Of a stretch of 64,000 nt of DNA, positions 7,402-16,268 are shown piece after piece. The first letter of the stretch is position 1; the number at the start of each line of letters is the position of its first letter. Source of the DNA: Nocardia cyriacigeorgica (GTDB lineage: Bacteria > Actinomycetota > Actinomycetes > Mycobacteriales > Mycobacteriaceae). Location of the stretch: positions 410,012-474,011 of the forward strand of contig NZ_JARWNX010000064.1 in assembly GCF_029868385.1 (NCBI RefSeq), written 5' to 3'. Under the pieces are notes generated by a model. The model was not told where the DNA came from, did not search any database, and was given only the letters and a program-made list of their open reading frames with translations. Both the position numbers and the translations under genes were made by a program.

Positions 7402-8946
7402 GTGAGGCAACTGACGGCAGGGCAGAACGTGCCCCTGACGGCAGAAGTGGTGCGGTTCGGTGTGCACGCCGATGCCGCACTGGACATCTCGGCGCTGGTG
7501 GTGGCCGACGACCTTCGGGTGTCGGCCGCCGCCGACGTCGTCACCGGTGATCGGACGACGGCGCCGGGAGTGCGGCTCGGCCCGGACGGTGTGACCGTCA
7601 CCCTCGCCGAGGTCCGCGCCGACGCGCAGGCGGTGCTACTGGTGGCGAGCACGGCCGGACAATCGGCCGAGCTCGGCAAGGTGGTGGCCGAACTCTCCGA
7701 AAACGGCGCCGCCACGGTGGAGTTCGCGATCGCGCCCGCGGCCGGTGAGCGGGCGCTGATCTGCCTGGAGGTCTATCGGCGGCAGGGTGCGTGGAAGGTG
7801 CGCGCGGTCGGACAGGGTTATGCCGGTGGCCTCGCCGAACTGCTGCACGCTCATGGTGCGGCGGCTTTCGTGCCCGCTGCTGCCGCTCCGGCTGCCCCGC
7901 AAGCGGATCCGTATGCCATGGCCCCGCCCGCGCAGGGTGGCAGTCCGCTCGAGGTCGGCCACGGGCTGGAACGGCTGTGGATGATCTTCGAGGACGCCGC
8001 CCGATCGGCGGCCGCGCTGATCTCGGCTCGTGACTACGCCGCCAAACGGCTCGATCAGGAGCTGTCGGAGGCGGTGTCGGATCCGGCCACCAGGAATACC
8101 CCGGCCGCCGACGCCGCCCGCGCGAACGCGCAACGCCGCCACGATGAACTCAACGCCATCGCCGAGGCCAACCATGCTCGCGACAGCGAACAACTGGTGC
8201 GTGAACTGACCGAGGCCGACCAGGCGCTGCCGCCCTCGCTGGCCTCCTGGGAATCATCGGCCTGGGACCGTGCGCCCGCGACCTCGGACGGGATCCGGCT
8301 CGGTGAGCTGTATGCCATCGACCGTGGGCCGCTGCGTATCCCGTACTGCGTTCCGGTGCCGCTGAATCGGCCGCTGTGGATCGATACCGAATCCTCGTCG
8401 GCGGTCGCGCCGGTCGTCGGGGCACTGCTGGCTCGGCTGGTCGCGGCGGCGCCGCAGCGCCGGACCGTGGTGGACGTCATCGATCTGACCGGTGCCTTCG
8501 CCGGTCTCACCGATCTGCTGGTTCCGGTGCTCGGCGGTCCGCCGATCACCGACCACACCGAGATCTCCGCCCGCCTGAAGACCTTGGCCGACGCCGCCGA
8601 GTTGGCCGAGATGGCATACAACAGCGGCGCGGGCACACCGCCCACTGAACACCGTGTGTTGGTGGCGGCGGATTTCCCGCACGGTTATCAGGCCACCGAT
8701 GTGCAGCGGCTCGGCTCACTGCTCATGCGCGGTGATCTGATCGGTCTGTCCACGGTCATCGTCGGCAGCAACGAATCCGACTCCGACGACAGCATGGTCG
8801 CGGCCCTGTCACAGGCCTGCCGCCATCTGCCGACGGTTGCCGGTACGCCGCTGTTCGATCCGTGGACCGGCAGCGCCTGGGAACTGGATCTGGATCTGTT
8901 GCCGCAGGAACCGGAACGGCAGGCCCGCATCCTGCGCGCCCGCTGA
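7402..8946 (+). CDS. TerD-like protein fused to an FtsK/HerA-like domain without a P-loop
   Basis: Encodes 514 residues from GTG 7402; the GTG two codons earlier is possible, but the run of G at 7389-7393 is better spaced for 7402. Residues 1-160 are a TerD-like domain close to that of the preceding gene (both have YRRQGAWKVRAVGQGYAGG). A short Ala/Pro linker and a helical, charged middle (~185-285) follow. The last ~215 residues resemble the ATPase domain of TerD-associated FtsK/HerA proteins (VPVPLNRPLWI, PQRRTVVDVIDLTG, HRVLVAADFPHGY, LSTVIVGSN). No Walker A GxxxxGK[ST] is present where it is expected, so it may be a non-catalytic scaffold. The homology of this region is my reading from sequence pattern. 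Confidence 0.8.
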   Translation: MRQLTAGQNVPLTAEVVRFGVHADAALDISALVVADDLRVSAAADVVTGDRTTAPGVRLGPDGVTVTLAEVRADAQAVLLVASTAGQSAELGKVVAELSENGAATVEFAIAPAAGERALICLEVYRRQGAWKVRAVGQGYAGGLAELLHAHGAAAFVPAAAAPAAPQADPYAMAPPAQGGSPLEVGHGLERLWMIFEDAARSAAALISARDYAAKRLDQELSEAVSDPATRNTPAADAARANAQRRHDELNAIAEANHARDSEQLVRELTEADQALPPSLASWESSAWDRAPATSDGIRLGELYAIDRGPLRIPYCVPVPLNRPLWIDTESSSAVAPVVGALLARLVAAAPQRRTVVDVIDLTGAFAGLTDLLVPVLGGPPITDHTEISARLKTLADAAELAEMAYNSGAGTPPTEHRVLVAADFPHGYQATDVQRLGSLLMRGDLIGLSTVIVGSNESDSDDSMVAALSQACRHLPTVAGTPLFDPWTGSAWELDLDLLPQEPERQARILRAR

Positions 8947-8960
8947 CGCCCGCTCCGGGC

Positions 8961-8982
8961 CGGGCCGGTGCGGACCGGCCCG
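8961..8982. terminator. bidirectional hairpin between convergent genes
   Basis: CGGGCCGGT pairs perfectly with ACCGGCCCG around a GCGG loop. It lies between the stop of the TerD/FtsK-like gene and the stop of the convergent membrane protein gene, where it can end transcripts from both sides. There is no U-tract, as is common in actinobacteria. Confidence 0.6.
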
Positions 8983-8983
8983 C

Positions 8984-10714
8984 TCAGCCGGTGCGCACCG
9001 GTCCTTCCTTGGGCCGCAACCATTCCGGCAACCAGGGCAGCAGCGGGTCCGGTGCGTGATCGAGCGGTCCGCCGACCGGATCGTCGACGAAATCGCGCCG
9101 CACCAGATCCTCATCGGGACGGTAGATCTGGCGCACGATCAACGCGCACACCGTGATCACCGCGATATCGCGCAGTATCACCGCACCGGTGAACCACTGC
9201 TCCGGCAGACCCTTACGGTCGATGCCGAGGTAGTAGAACATGCGCGGCACCCACACCAGGGCGTCGATCGTCATCCACGCCAACAGGATCCGGCGATGCG
9301 GCAGCGCGAGCACGGCCAGCGGTACCAGCCACAGCGAATACTGCGGGCTCCACACCTTGTTGGTCAGCAGGAACGCCGCGATCACCAAGAAGCACAGTTG
9401 TGCCAGGCGCGGCCTGCGCGGCGCCGTCAGCCCGATATAGGCGATCAGCAGACAGGCGATGGCGAACAGCGTCAGCGATACCAGGTTGAGGATCGTCGGC
9501 GGTTCACCGTGGTCGAGCACCCCGTCGAAACCGGGCCAGCCGGTGAACGAGGTGATGACGTTGTAGATCGAATCGGGATCGGCATGCCTGCTGGTGTTGA
9601 GCCGGAAGAACTCCCGCCATCCGGTGGGATACAGTGCCGCGATCGGTAGATTCACGATCAGCCAGGTGCCCGCCGCCGCGCCGACGGTCAGCCCCGCCGC
9701 GCCGAGCGGACGGGTGCCGAGAATCCGCACCCGATGCGGTATCTCGCCGATCCAGGTGCGGGCGGCCGGTAGCCCGTCGATCTCGTTCAACCGGATCTTG
9801 ATATGCGCGCTGGGCGTGCGCTGCATCGGATCGGCGCGCAGACACAGCACCAGGATCGGGCCGAGTAGCAGCAGCGGATACAGTTTCGCCGCACCGCCGA
9901 GACCGAGCAGCACACCGGCGAGCACGGGTCGTTTACGCGCCCAGGCCAGCAGACCGGTCGCGGCCAGAGCTGTTGCCAGGGCATCGAAATTGGTGAATCC
10001 GTGCACGATCACCAGCGGTGAGCAGGCGACGAGCGCGGCGTCCCATACCCGGCGTCCGGCCAGCAGCGCCGTCGCCCATACGGTGACCAGCCAGGCCAGC
10101 GCCAGGCCGATAGCGATCACATTGAAGTAGATGACCACCTGCAATGCGCCGGGTAGCGGTCCGGCGTCCCAGCTCTTGGCGATCTGCATCGACACGTACT
10201 GGTACAGGCCCGACAGCACCGGATACTCCATATGCCGGGTTTCGGTGCCGCCGTCGGGTGTTTCCTCGGTCCAGGACTTCTTGTACGGGAACGCGCCCTC
10301 GTTCAACCGTTCCGCGCCGTAGAGCGGGACGGTGTCGGAGTAGCACATGGCCACGTACTGGCGGCCGTCGTTCCAGTCGAGGGTGAGTGCGCCGTTCGCG
10401 GTTTCGGTCTGCTGGATGCAGGCCGCCTTGGTGCCCCAGCCGAGGGCGAGGAACAGCACCGTGAACAGGAACAGCACCCGCACCGGCGTCCAGAACCCGG
10501 CCCGGCCGATCAGCGCGTGATCACCGACCGGGCCGCCGATCACCGTGCACAGCTGCGCTGTCAGGGAGTCGTTGCGGCTCGGCCGGTCCCTGGCATCGGC
10601 GGACCGCAGATCCGGGGCGAGCGGTGCCGGGGAGTCGTACCGCATGTCACCGGACCGGTCGCCTGGGTGCGCGCTCCCATTGGTCGGCTCGCCCGCCGGT
10701 CGCTGATCGGTCAC
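8984..10714 (-). CDS. GT87-family membrane glycosyltransferase-like protein (Rv0051-like)
   Basis: Encodes 576 residues. After a hydrophilic ~85-residue N-terminus there are about ten hydrophobic helices, beginning with VRVLFLFTVLFLALGWGT and including AWLVTVWATALLA, FLVIAAFLLTNKVWSPQYSLWLVPLAVL. The fold and the KLYPLLLLGP and SPQYSLW motifs fit the DUF2029/GT87 family of polyprenyl-phosphate-sugar-dependent transferases. In M. tuberculosis the homologue Rv0051 follows ponA1, and the same order is seen here: the gene starts 12 bases after the ponA stop, so they form an operon. The role is probably in cell-wall glycan assembly (inference). Confidence 0.85.
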   Translation of the reverse strand: MTDQRPAGEPTNGSAHPGDRSGDMRYDSPAPLAPDLRSADARDRPSRNDSLTAQLCTVIGGPVGDHALIGRAGFWTPVRVLFLFTVLFLALGWGTKAACIQQTETANGALTLDWNDGRQYVAMCYSDTVPLYGAERLNEGAFPYKKSWTEETPDGGTETRHMEYPVLSGLYQYVSMQIAKSWDAGPLPGALQVVIYFNVIAIGLALAWLVTVWATALLAGRRVWDAALVACSPLVIVHGFTNFDALATALAATGLLAWARKRPVLAGVLLGLGGAAKLYPLLLLGPILVLCLRADPMQRTPSAHIKIRLNEIDGLPAARTWIGEIPHRVRILGTRPLGAAGLTVGAAAGTWLIVNLPIAALYPTGWREFFRLNTSRHADPDSIYNVITSFTGWPGFDGVLDHGEPPTILNLVSLTLFAIACLLIAYIGLTAPRRPRLAQLCFLVIAAFLLTNKVWSPQYSLWLVPLAVLALPHRRILLAWMTIDALVWVPRMFYYLGIDRKGLPEQWFTGAVILRDIAVITVCALIVRQIYRPDEDLVRRDFVDDPVGGPLDHAPDPLLPWLPEWLRPKEGPVRTG

Positions 10715-10725
10715 GGCACCCGAGG

Positions 10726-13695
10726 CTACCGGGAGCGGCCGGGCGGAGCTCCGTTCGTACCCCCGGAGTCGTCGTCCCCGCCGCTCGCGCCGCCGCCATC
10801 GGATTCGGTGCCGCTGTCGGAACCGTCACCGGAGGATTCGCCCTGGCCCGTCGAGGGTGAGCCGTCCGGCGGCGCGGTCGGCTGACCGGGCAGCGGCCCG
10901 GAATCCGACGGTTGCTGCGGTTGCGGCCGCACCTGTGCCTGCGGATTCGGCTGCACACCTGGCACCGGGATGGTGATACCCGGCAGGATCTCCACCTGGC
11001 TCGGGGTGATCACGACCGGCGGCTCGAACGACGGAGCCTGTGTGGTCGACGGGGCCGTGTAGGGCGCCGTCCACGACGGGACACCGGCCTGGCCCTTGAT
11101 CGGCGCCGGCTTCGGGAAGGTCTCCTTCGGCGTGCCCTCGAGCGCACCGTCCATGGTGGCCTTCCAGATATCCGACGGCAGGCTGGAGCCGTAGATCATG
11201 GCACCGCCGTAATTGCGCAGCGGCTCACCCTGTTCGGTGCCGACCCAGACCGCAGTGGACAGCGACGGCGTGTAGCCGACCATCCAGGCGTCCTTGTTCT
11301 CGCCGGTGTCGCCGAGCTGGGCGGTGCCGGTCTTGGCGGCCGACTCCCGGCCACCGGCAAGGCCGTGGTTGCGGGAGTAGCCCGCGATCGGCTTCATCGC
11401 CGCGGTGACGTTGTCGGCGACAGCTTCCGAGACCCGCTCCTCACCGGCGACCTCACCGCGATCGAGCAGCACCTCACCGTCGGCGGTGACCACACGCTGC
11501 ACGAAATGCGGTGCGTGATAGGTGCCCGACGCCGCCAGCGTGGCGTACGCCGAGGCCATATCGAGCACGCGCGCCTGGTACTGGCCGAGCACGATGCCGT
11601 TGTTCGGGCCCGAGCCGTCCGGTTCGGTGAGGGTCTTGCCGACGCCGGGGATCTCGTCCGGGATGCCGAGCTTGTGCGCCATATCGGCAATTTTCTGCGG
11701 ACCGTTCTGCATATCCAGCTGCATGCGGTAGAAACTGGTGTTCAGCGAACGCTTGAGCGCCTCGGCGATGGTGCACATACCGCAGGATTCGCCCTCGACA
11801 TTGGTGATCTTGATGCCGTGCACGGTCAGCGGTGAGCTGTCGTACATCTGCGACAGCGGGACGCCCATCTCCAGGTTCTGCGCGAGGCCGAACACCTTGA
11901 ACGACGAACCGGTCTGGAGGCCCGCGTTGGCGAAGTCGTAGCCCTGGCCGTCATTGCCGCCGTAGTAGGCGCGCACCGCACCGCTACGCGGATCGACCGA
12001 CACCACGGCCGTGCGCAGCTTCTCCGGCTCGCCCTGCATGTTCTCGGCCACCGCGTCGAGTGCGGCCTGCTGGGCCTTCGGATCGATCGTCGTGGTGATC
12101 TGGAGGCCAGCGGTGTTGAGCTGCTGCTCGCTGATCCCCGCGGCCGAGAGTTCACGCAGCACCTGCTGCTTGATCAGGCCCTCCGGGCCGTCGTCCATGG
12201 ACTTCTCACCGAGCGAGGCCAGCGGCACCACCTGTGGGTACTGCATGGACTTGCGTTCGGCCGCGGCCAGATTGCCCTCCGAGACCATGCCGTCGAGCAC
12301 ATAACCCCAGCGGGTCTTCGCGCCCTCGGGGTTCTTCTCCGGGTCGAGTGAGGACGGCAGCTGGATCGTCGCGGCCAGCACCGCGCCCTCGGCCACGGTC
12401 AGCTCCTGCACGGGCTTACCGAAGTACGCCTTGGCGGCGGCGTCGATACCGTAGGCGCCGCGACCGAAGTAGATGGTGTTGAGGTAGGCGGCGAGGATTT
12501 CGTCCTTGCTCCACTGCCTGGCCATCTTCGCCGAGATCACCAGCTCCTTGAGCTTGCGATTGAGCGAACGTTCGTCACCGACCATCGCGTTCTTCACGTA
12601 CTGCTGGGTGATGGTGGAACCACCGCCCGCGCTTTCCTTGCCGAGTACGTTGTCGCGGGCCGCGCGCACGAAACCGGACACCGAGAAACCGGGGTTGGTG
12701 TAGAAGTCCCGGTCCTCGGCCGCGGTGACCGCGTTGCGGACATGCGGCGGAACCTGATCGATGGTGACGTCGGTGCGGTTGCCTTCCGGCGGAACCACCT
12801 TGCTGATCTCGGTGGTGCCGTCGGCGGCGTAGATCATCGCGACCTGATTGGTCTTCAGATCGCCGGGCTGGGGCACCGACACGGTGGAGTAGGCGATCAG
12901 GAACACGGTGCTGGGCACCACGATCGCCAGCGCGATCAGCACATAGATGGTGCGGCGCACGATGCGCCACGGCGACTTCTTCTTACCGCCGGGCCTGCGC
13001 CTACCCGGACCGCCGGAATCGTCGCCGTCACCACCACCGCGCCGCGGCGGCGGACCCGACGGCGGGCCGGAACGCGATTGCGCCCGGCGTTCTCCGGTAT
13101 TCGCGGCACCCGTCACCGGGGTCCGGCGCGCGGCGGGGCGCGGGCCGGTGCTGGACGCCTTGCGGTCGCGCTGGGACACCGCCTCCGAGAGCGAGGCGGG
13201 GCGGCTGATCTTCTGCGTCGCCTGCGCCTTGCCGCCCTCCAGATCGGACTTGCTGATCTTCTGGGTGGACTGTGCGGGGGTCGGCAGACCCGGATTCGGC
13301 TGCGGCGGCCTGCCCTGCGGCGACCGACCCTGCGGCTGGCCGCCCTGCGGGGGCCTGCCCGGCGGTGGTCCCGGACGATGCGGTGGCTGCGGGCCGCGCT
13401 GACCACCCGGCGGCGGCCCACCCTGCGGTCCACGCGGCCCCTGCGGACCCGGACGGCCGTTCGGACCGGGACGCGGACCGTTCGGACCACCGGGACCGGG
13501 CATCGGCGGGCCGGGGCGCGGACCACCCGCACCGGGGCGCGGGCCGCTCACCTGTGGACGCGGACCACCGGGGCCACCTTGGCCGGGGCGCCCACCGGGA
13601 GGTGGTCCCATCGGACGTTGGTTCGGGCCTGGTTGTGGACTGCGCTGCGTGCGGGCGTTCGGGTCATCGCCGGGGTTCTCGTAGGGCGAATTCAC
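10726..13695 (-). CDS. ponA1: bifunctional class A penicillin-binding protein PonA1
   Basis: Encodes 989 residues from GTG 13695, preceded by TTTGGAGATC; an ATG at 13773 would add 26 unusual residues. A very long cytoplasmic Pro/Gly/Gln/Arg-rich region (~1-245) precedes a membrane helix (~248-270). The GT51 glycosyltransferase domain follows, with EDRDFYTNPG, GGGSTITQQYVKNA and RKLKELVISAKMAR. The transpeptidase domain has the nucleophile in SSFK (~597), SLN (~677) and KTG (~788). It polymerises and cross-links peptidoglycan at the outer face of the membrane. The tail is Pro/Gln-rich and includes QVEILPGITIPVPG, shared with the second PBP at 19152-21467. It is co-directional with the GT87-like gene. 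Confidence 0.96.
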   Translation of the reverse strand: MNSPYENPGDDPNARTQRSPQPGPNQRPMGPPPGGRPGQGGPGGPRPQVSGPRPGAGGPRPGPPMPGPGGPNGPRPGPNGRPGPQGPRGPQGGPPPGGQRGPQPPHRPGPPPGRPPQGGQPQGRSPQGRPPQPNPGLPTPAQSTQKISKSDLEGGKAQATQKISRPASLSEAVSQRDRKASSTGPRPAARRTPVTGAANTGERRAQSRSGPPSGPPPRRGGGDGDDSGGPGRRRPGGKKKSPWRIVRRTIYVLIALAIVVPSTVFLIAYSTVSVPQPGDLKTNQVAMIYAADGTTEISKVVPPEGNRTDVTIDQVPPHVRNAVTAAEDRDFYTNPGFSVSGFVRAARDNVLGKESAGGGSTITQQYVKNAMVGDERSLNRKLKELVISAKMARQWSKDEILAAYLNTIYFGRGAYGIDAAAKAYFGKPVQELTVAEGAVLAATIQLPSSLDPEKNPEGAKTRWGYVLDGMVSEGNLAAAERKSMQYPQVVPLASLGEKSMDDGPEGLIKQQVLRELSAAGISEQQLNTAGLQITTTIDPKAQQAALDAVAENMQGEPEKLRTAVVSVDPRSGAVRAYYGGNDGQGYDFANAGLQTGSSFKVFGLAQNLEMGVPLSQMYDSSPLTVHGIKITNVEGESCGMCTIAEALKRSLNTSFYRMQLDMQNGPQKIADMAHKLGIPDEIPGVGKTLTEPDGSGPNNGIVLGQYQARVLDMASAYATLAASGTYHAPHFVQRVVTADGEVLLDRGEVAGEERVSEAVADNVTAAMKPIAGYSRNHGLAGGRESAAKTGTAQLGDTGENKDAWMVGYTPSLSTAVWVGTEQGEPLRNYGGAMIYGSSLPSDIWKATMDGALEGTPKETFPKPAPIKGQAGVPSWTAPYTAPSTTQAPSFEPPVVITPSQVEILPGITIPVPGVQPNPQAQVRPQPQQPSDSGPLPGQPTAPPDGSPSTGQGESSGDGSDSGTESDGGGASGGDDDSGGTNGAPPGRSR

Positions 13696-13804
13696 TGACA
13701 AGATCTCCAAAGCTCGTTTCGGTCCGGGTGGCTCGGTGCCGCCGAGGTCGCAACGGACCCGGCTCGGCCCCATAAGTCACCCGACGGGCAGATGACCAGG
13801 TACT

Positions 13805-14248
13805 TCATTCGGCAGCGGTGCGCCGGTTGGCTCTCGTACCGGTGCGCCGCCGCGGCGGCGCCGGTGTGGTGCCGAGCACATAGGACTGCACCAGATGGTT
13901 CCAGCTGCATGTCCGGCACACCTCGACCACATGAACCGAGAACTCCTCGCGCGTCTCGGCGAGACGGACGAGTTCCTCGGGTGTGCGAGCCGAGCCCGCT
14001 ATCGGGCCGAGGCCGTCGCCGTAGACCCAGGATACGAGCGTGAGCTGTTCTTTCCGGCAGATAGGGCATGTGACCTCGCTCCCCCGACCGTGGAATTTCG
14101 CCGCACGCAGTAGATATGGATTCGCATCACATACCTCGGCGACATCGACACGGCCCGCATAGACGTCAGCCAGCAGCGACCGGCGCCGGAGCGCGTAGTC
14201 GACCACTTGCCGCTGAATTCGCACGCCACCCAGAGTAGCTGTGTCCAA
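13805..14248 (-). CDS. DUF5318 protein (Rv0049-like)
   Basis: Encodes 147 residues. The core RQVVDYALRRRSLLADVYAG, CDANPYLLRAAKFHG, CPICRKEQLTLVSWVYGD, and EFSVHVVEVCRTCSWNHLVQSY matches DUF5318. Two CxxC pairs (CPIC and CRTC) suggest a zinc ribbon. It lies just upstream of ponA1 in the same orientation, as in mycobacteria (Rv0049-Rv0050). The function is unknown. The start is uncertain: TTG at 14248 has no good ribosome site, and GTG at 14224 (VRIQRQ) is a reasonable alternative. Confidence 0.85.
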   Translation of the reverse strand: MDTATLGGVRIQRQVVDYALRRRSLLADVYAGRVDVAEVCDANPYLLRAAKFHGRGSEVTCPICRKEQLTLVSWVYGDGLGPIAGSARTPEELVRLAETREEFSVHVVEVCRTCSWNHLVQSYVLGTTPAPPRRRTGTRANRRTAAE

Positions 14249-14342
14249 TTCGTTGCGCTGGCGCGCGGCGTTTTGTCAGCACCTGTTGTAGCCTGCCCGA
14301 CCGGCAAAGCGAAACGTGTGTCTGTCCGATTAGAATCCGCTC

Positions 14343-15233
14343 GTGTCGACGTCTGTCCCCGGTCGGATGCGTGCGCGTGATCTGGACCGCTCCGATACCG
14401 CAAGCGTGCTGGACGCCGCCTATGCGGAGGGACAGCTCGGTGCCGACGAATACCACGATCGGGTGGCCAAGGCGAAGGCCGCGACAACCATCGGTGACCT
14501 GACCGCCCTCACCGCCGATCTGCAAACACCCGCCGCGCTCGGTGCGCGCGCACCCCGCGTCGTCTCGACGTCCCCGAAACGAGCGCGACCTTCCCGTCAA
14601 GGGTGGTACTCGGCCGCACTCACCGCTGCCGCGCTGGTGGTCGCGTTCGGCGCCTTCGCGCTGACCAGCGGTGACGACGAACCCGCACCGGCCGCACCGC
14701 CTGCCGCCGCTGTTCCCGAGGCCGAGCCCGCCGCGCCGCGCGCCGAGCTGGACGACGTCGACCCCGTGATCATCGAGACTCCCGATCTGGTCACCGGCGC
14801 GGGCTTGGCTCATTTCATCGCCGACTTCCGCGCCGAATTCGGTGACACCATCGCCGACGAGATCTCCCTGCATCCCGATCACGGCGACGTCGAACGAGCC
14901 GTCCCCGGACAGCCGAACCGCCTGGTCACCTACGACTATCGCGGCGGGTTCCAGCGGCCGAGTGAGCCGACCACCCGCAAGGTGGACACCCCGACGGTCG
15001 ATCTCGGTGCCCTCGACACCACCGCCGTCGGGGCGGCGCTGGCGAACGCCGGGACCATCGCCCAGGTGCCGGACGGCAAGGTCTCGCACCTGTCGGTGGA
15101 GATATACCGGTTCGGGTCGTCCGAGGGCCAGATGGTGGTGTGGGTCTACGTCGGCAATGAGTTCGACGAGTCCGGCCATTTCGTGCTCGACCCCGCTGGT
15201 GAGGTGCTGCGGGTCTGGCCGTTCGAGGGTTGA
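14343..15233 (+). CDS. DUF1707 membrane protein (first copy)
   Basis: Encodes 296 residues from GTG 14343. Residues ~8-60 are a DUF1707 domain: RARDLDRSDTASVLDAAYAE, then LGADEYHDRVAKAKAATTIGDL. One membrane helix follows at ~95-115 (YSAALTAAALVVAFGAFALT), then an Ala/Pro linker and an external domain of ~160 residues. That domain (LVTGAGLAHFIADFRAEFGD) is shared with the next gene. The topology suggests a membrane sensor or anchor with the DUF1707 part inside. The gene diverges from the DUF5318-ponA1 genes and is coupled to its paralogue through TGATG. Confidence 0.85.
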   Translation: MSTSVPGRMRARDLDRSDTASVLDAAYAEGQLGADEYHDRVAKAKAATTIGDLTALTADLQTPAALGARAPRVVSTSPKRARPSRQGWYSAALTAAALVVAFGAFALTSGDDEPAPAAPPAAAVPEAEPAAPRAELDDVDPVIIETPDLVTGAGLAHFIADFRAEFGDTIADEISLHPDHGDVERAVPGQPNRLVTYDYRGGFQRPSEPTTRKVDTPTVDLGALDTTAVGAALANAGTIAQVPDGKVSHLSVEIYRFGSSEGQMVVWVYVGNEFDESGHFVLDPAGEVLRVWPFEG

Positions 15234-16045
15234 TGCCGATGACGATGAGAAACGACCAGCTCAGGGCGCGCGACACCGACCGTGTCGAGGTGTGTGCGCT
15301 CATCGACGCGGCACTACAGGACGGGCAGCTCACCGAGGCCGAGCACACCGCCCGCACCGGTTCCGCGATGCGCGCGAAATCCTTCGGTGAGCTGAACGCG
15401 CTCATCCGGGACCTACAGATTCCGAACGCGCTGGCCGGTTCGGCGGTCCTGCATCGTGATCGACCGAAGCATCGCTGGTGGGTTCCGGTCGCGGTGCTCG
15501 CGGTCGCCGCGGTGATCGGTGCGACCGCGGGGATTCTGCGGCCCGGCGAATCGGACGGGCCTGTCATCGCGGTCGGCGCGGAGCAGGCCGAACCGGTGAA
15601 GTTGCCCAGCCTGGTCACCGGGTCCGGGTTCGCGCTGTTCATCGACAGCTATCGGCGCGAGTTCGGCGACACCATCGCCGACACCGCGACGATCTTTCCC
15701 GAGTTCGCGGTGGTCCAGCGGCTGGAGGCGGGACAGCCGGTCATGTACCGGTTCGACGCGCAAGGTTTCCAGGCAAGCGGGTCCGCCACGGTGAGCTGGG
15801 CCAACGGGCGGCCCGTCGACCTGGGCGCCATCGATCTGACCGCCTTCGCCGGTCTGCTGCATGGCGCACCGGAGTCGGTGCGCCTGCCGGACGGTGCGGT
15901 GGAGCATCTCGGAATCGGCTACGAACTCATCGCCGCCGCCGACGCGGGGCCGGTGATCGATATCTACGTCGAGGACGGTGGCCGAACCGGGCGGATGATG
16001 GTCGACCCGGCGGGTAAGGCGCTGGAGATCTTTCCGGCCGACTGA
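15233..16045 (+). CDS. DUF1707 membrane protein (second copy)
   Basis: Encodes 270 residues from ATG 15233, which overlaps the stop of the upstream gene (TGATG); ATGs at 15239 and 15245 are close alternatives. The domain order is as in its paralogue: DUF1707 (RARDTDRVEVCALIDAALQDGQL), one membrane helix (WWVPVAVLAVAAVIGATAGIL) and an exported domain opening with LVTGSGFALFIDSYRREFGD. The tandem duplication is clear: both exported domains share the LVTGxGxALFIxxxRxEFGDTIAD pattern. The function is unknown. Confidence 0.85.
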   Translation: MPMTMRNDQLRARDTDRVEVCALIDAALQDGQLTEAEHTARTGSAMRAKSFGELNALIRDLQIPNALAGSAVLHRDRPKHRWWVPVAVLAVAAVIGATAGILRPGESDGPVIAVGAEQAEPVKLPSLVTGSGFALFIDSYRREFGDTIADTATIFPEFAVVQRLEAGQPVMYRFDAQGFQASGSATVSWANGRPVDLGAIDLTAFAGLLHGAPESVRLPDGAVEHLGIGYELIAAADAGPVIDIYVEDGGRTGRMMVDPAGKALEIFPAD

Positions 16046-16197
16046 CACCGGGTCAGCTATCGACGTACCGGCGCGCGGTTGCACTGGGTGACTACCGCTG
16101 GAATCCAGCGGCCATCACGCCACCGCCGTTCGCTGCTCGCCAGCCGACGCTCTCACCTGCCCGAATGCGTCATACATCACGTAGAACTATGCGTGGT

Positions 16198-16214
16198 TAT
16201 ATCGCTCCGATATA
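16198..16214. promoter_or_regulatory. inverted repeat upstream of the PadR gene, candidate operator/promoter
   Basis: TATATCG and CGATATA form 7-bp arms around CTC, 55 bases before the PadR start. The right arm merges with a TATAGT sequence that could be a -10 box. PadR proteins often autoregulate through AT-containing dyads, so this is a reasonable operator candidate, but only position and symmetry support it. Confidence 0.45.
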
Positions 16215-16268
16215 GTTGGTAGTCGCATCCATCGGTTAGGTCTGCACACAGTCAGGGGGTGAAGCCCG

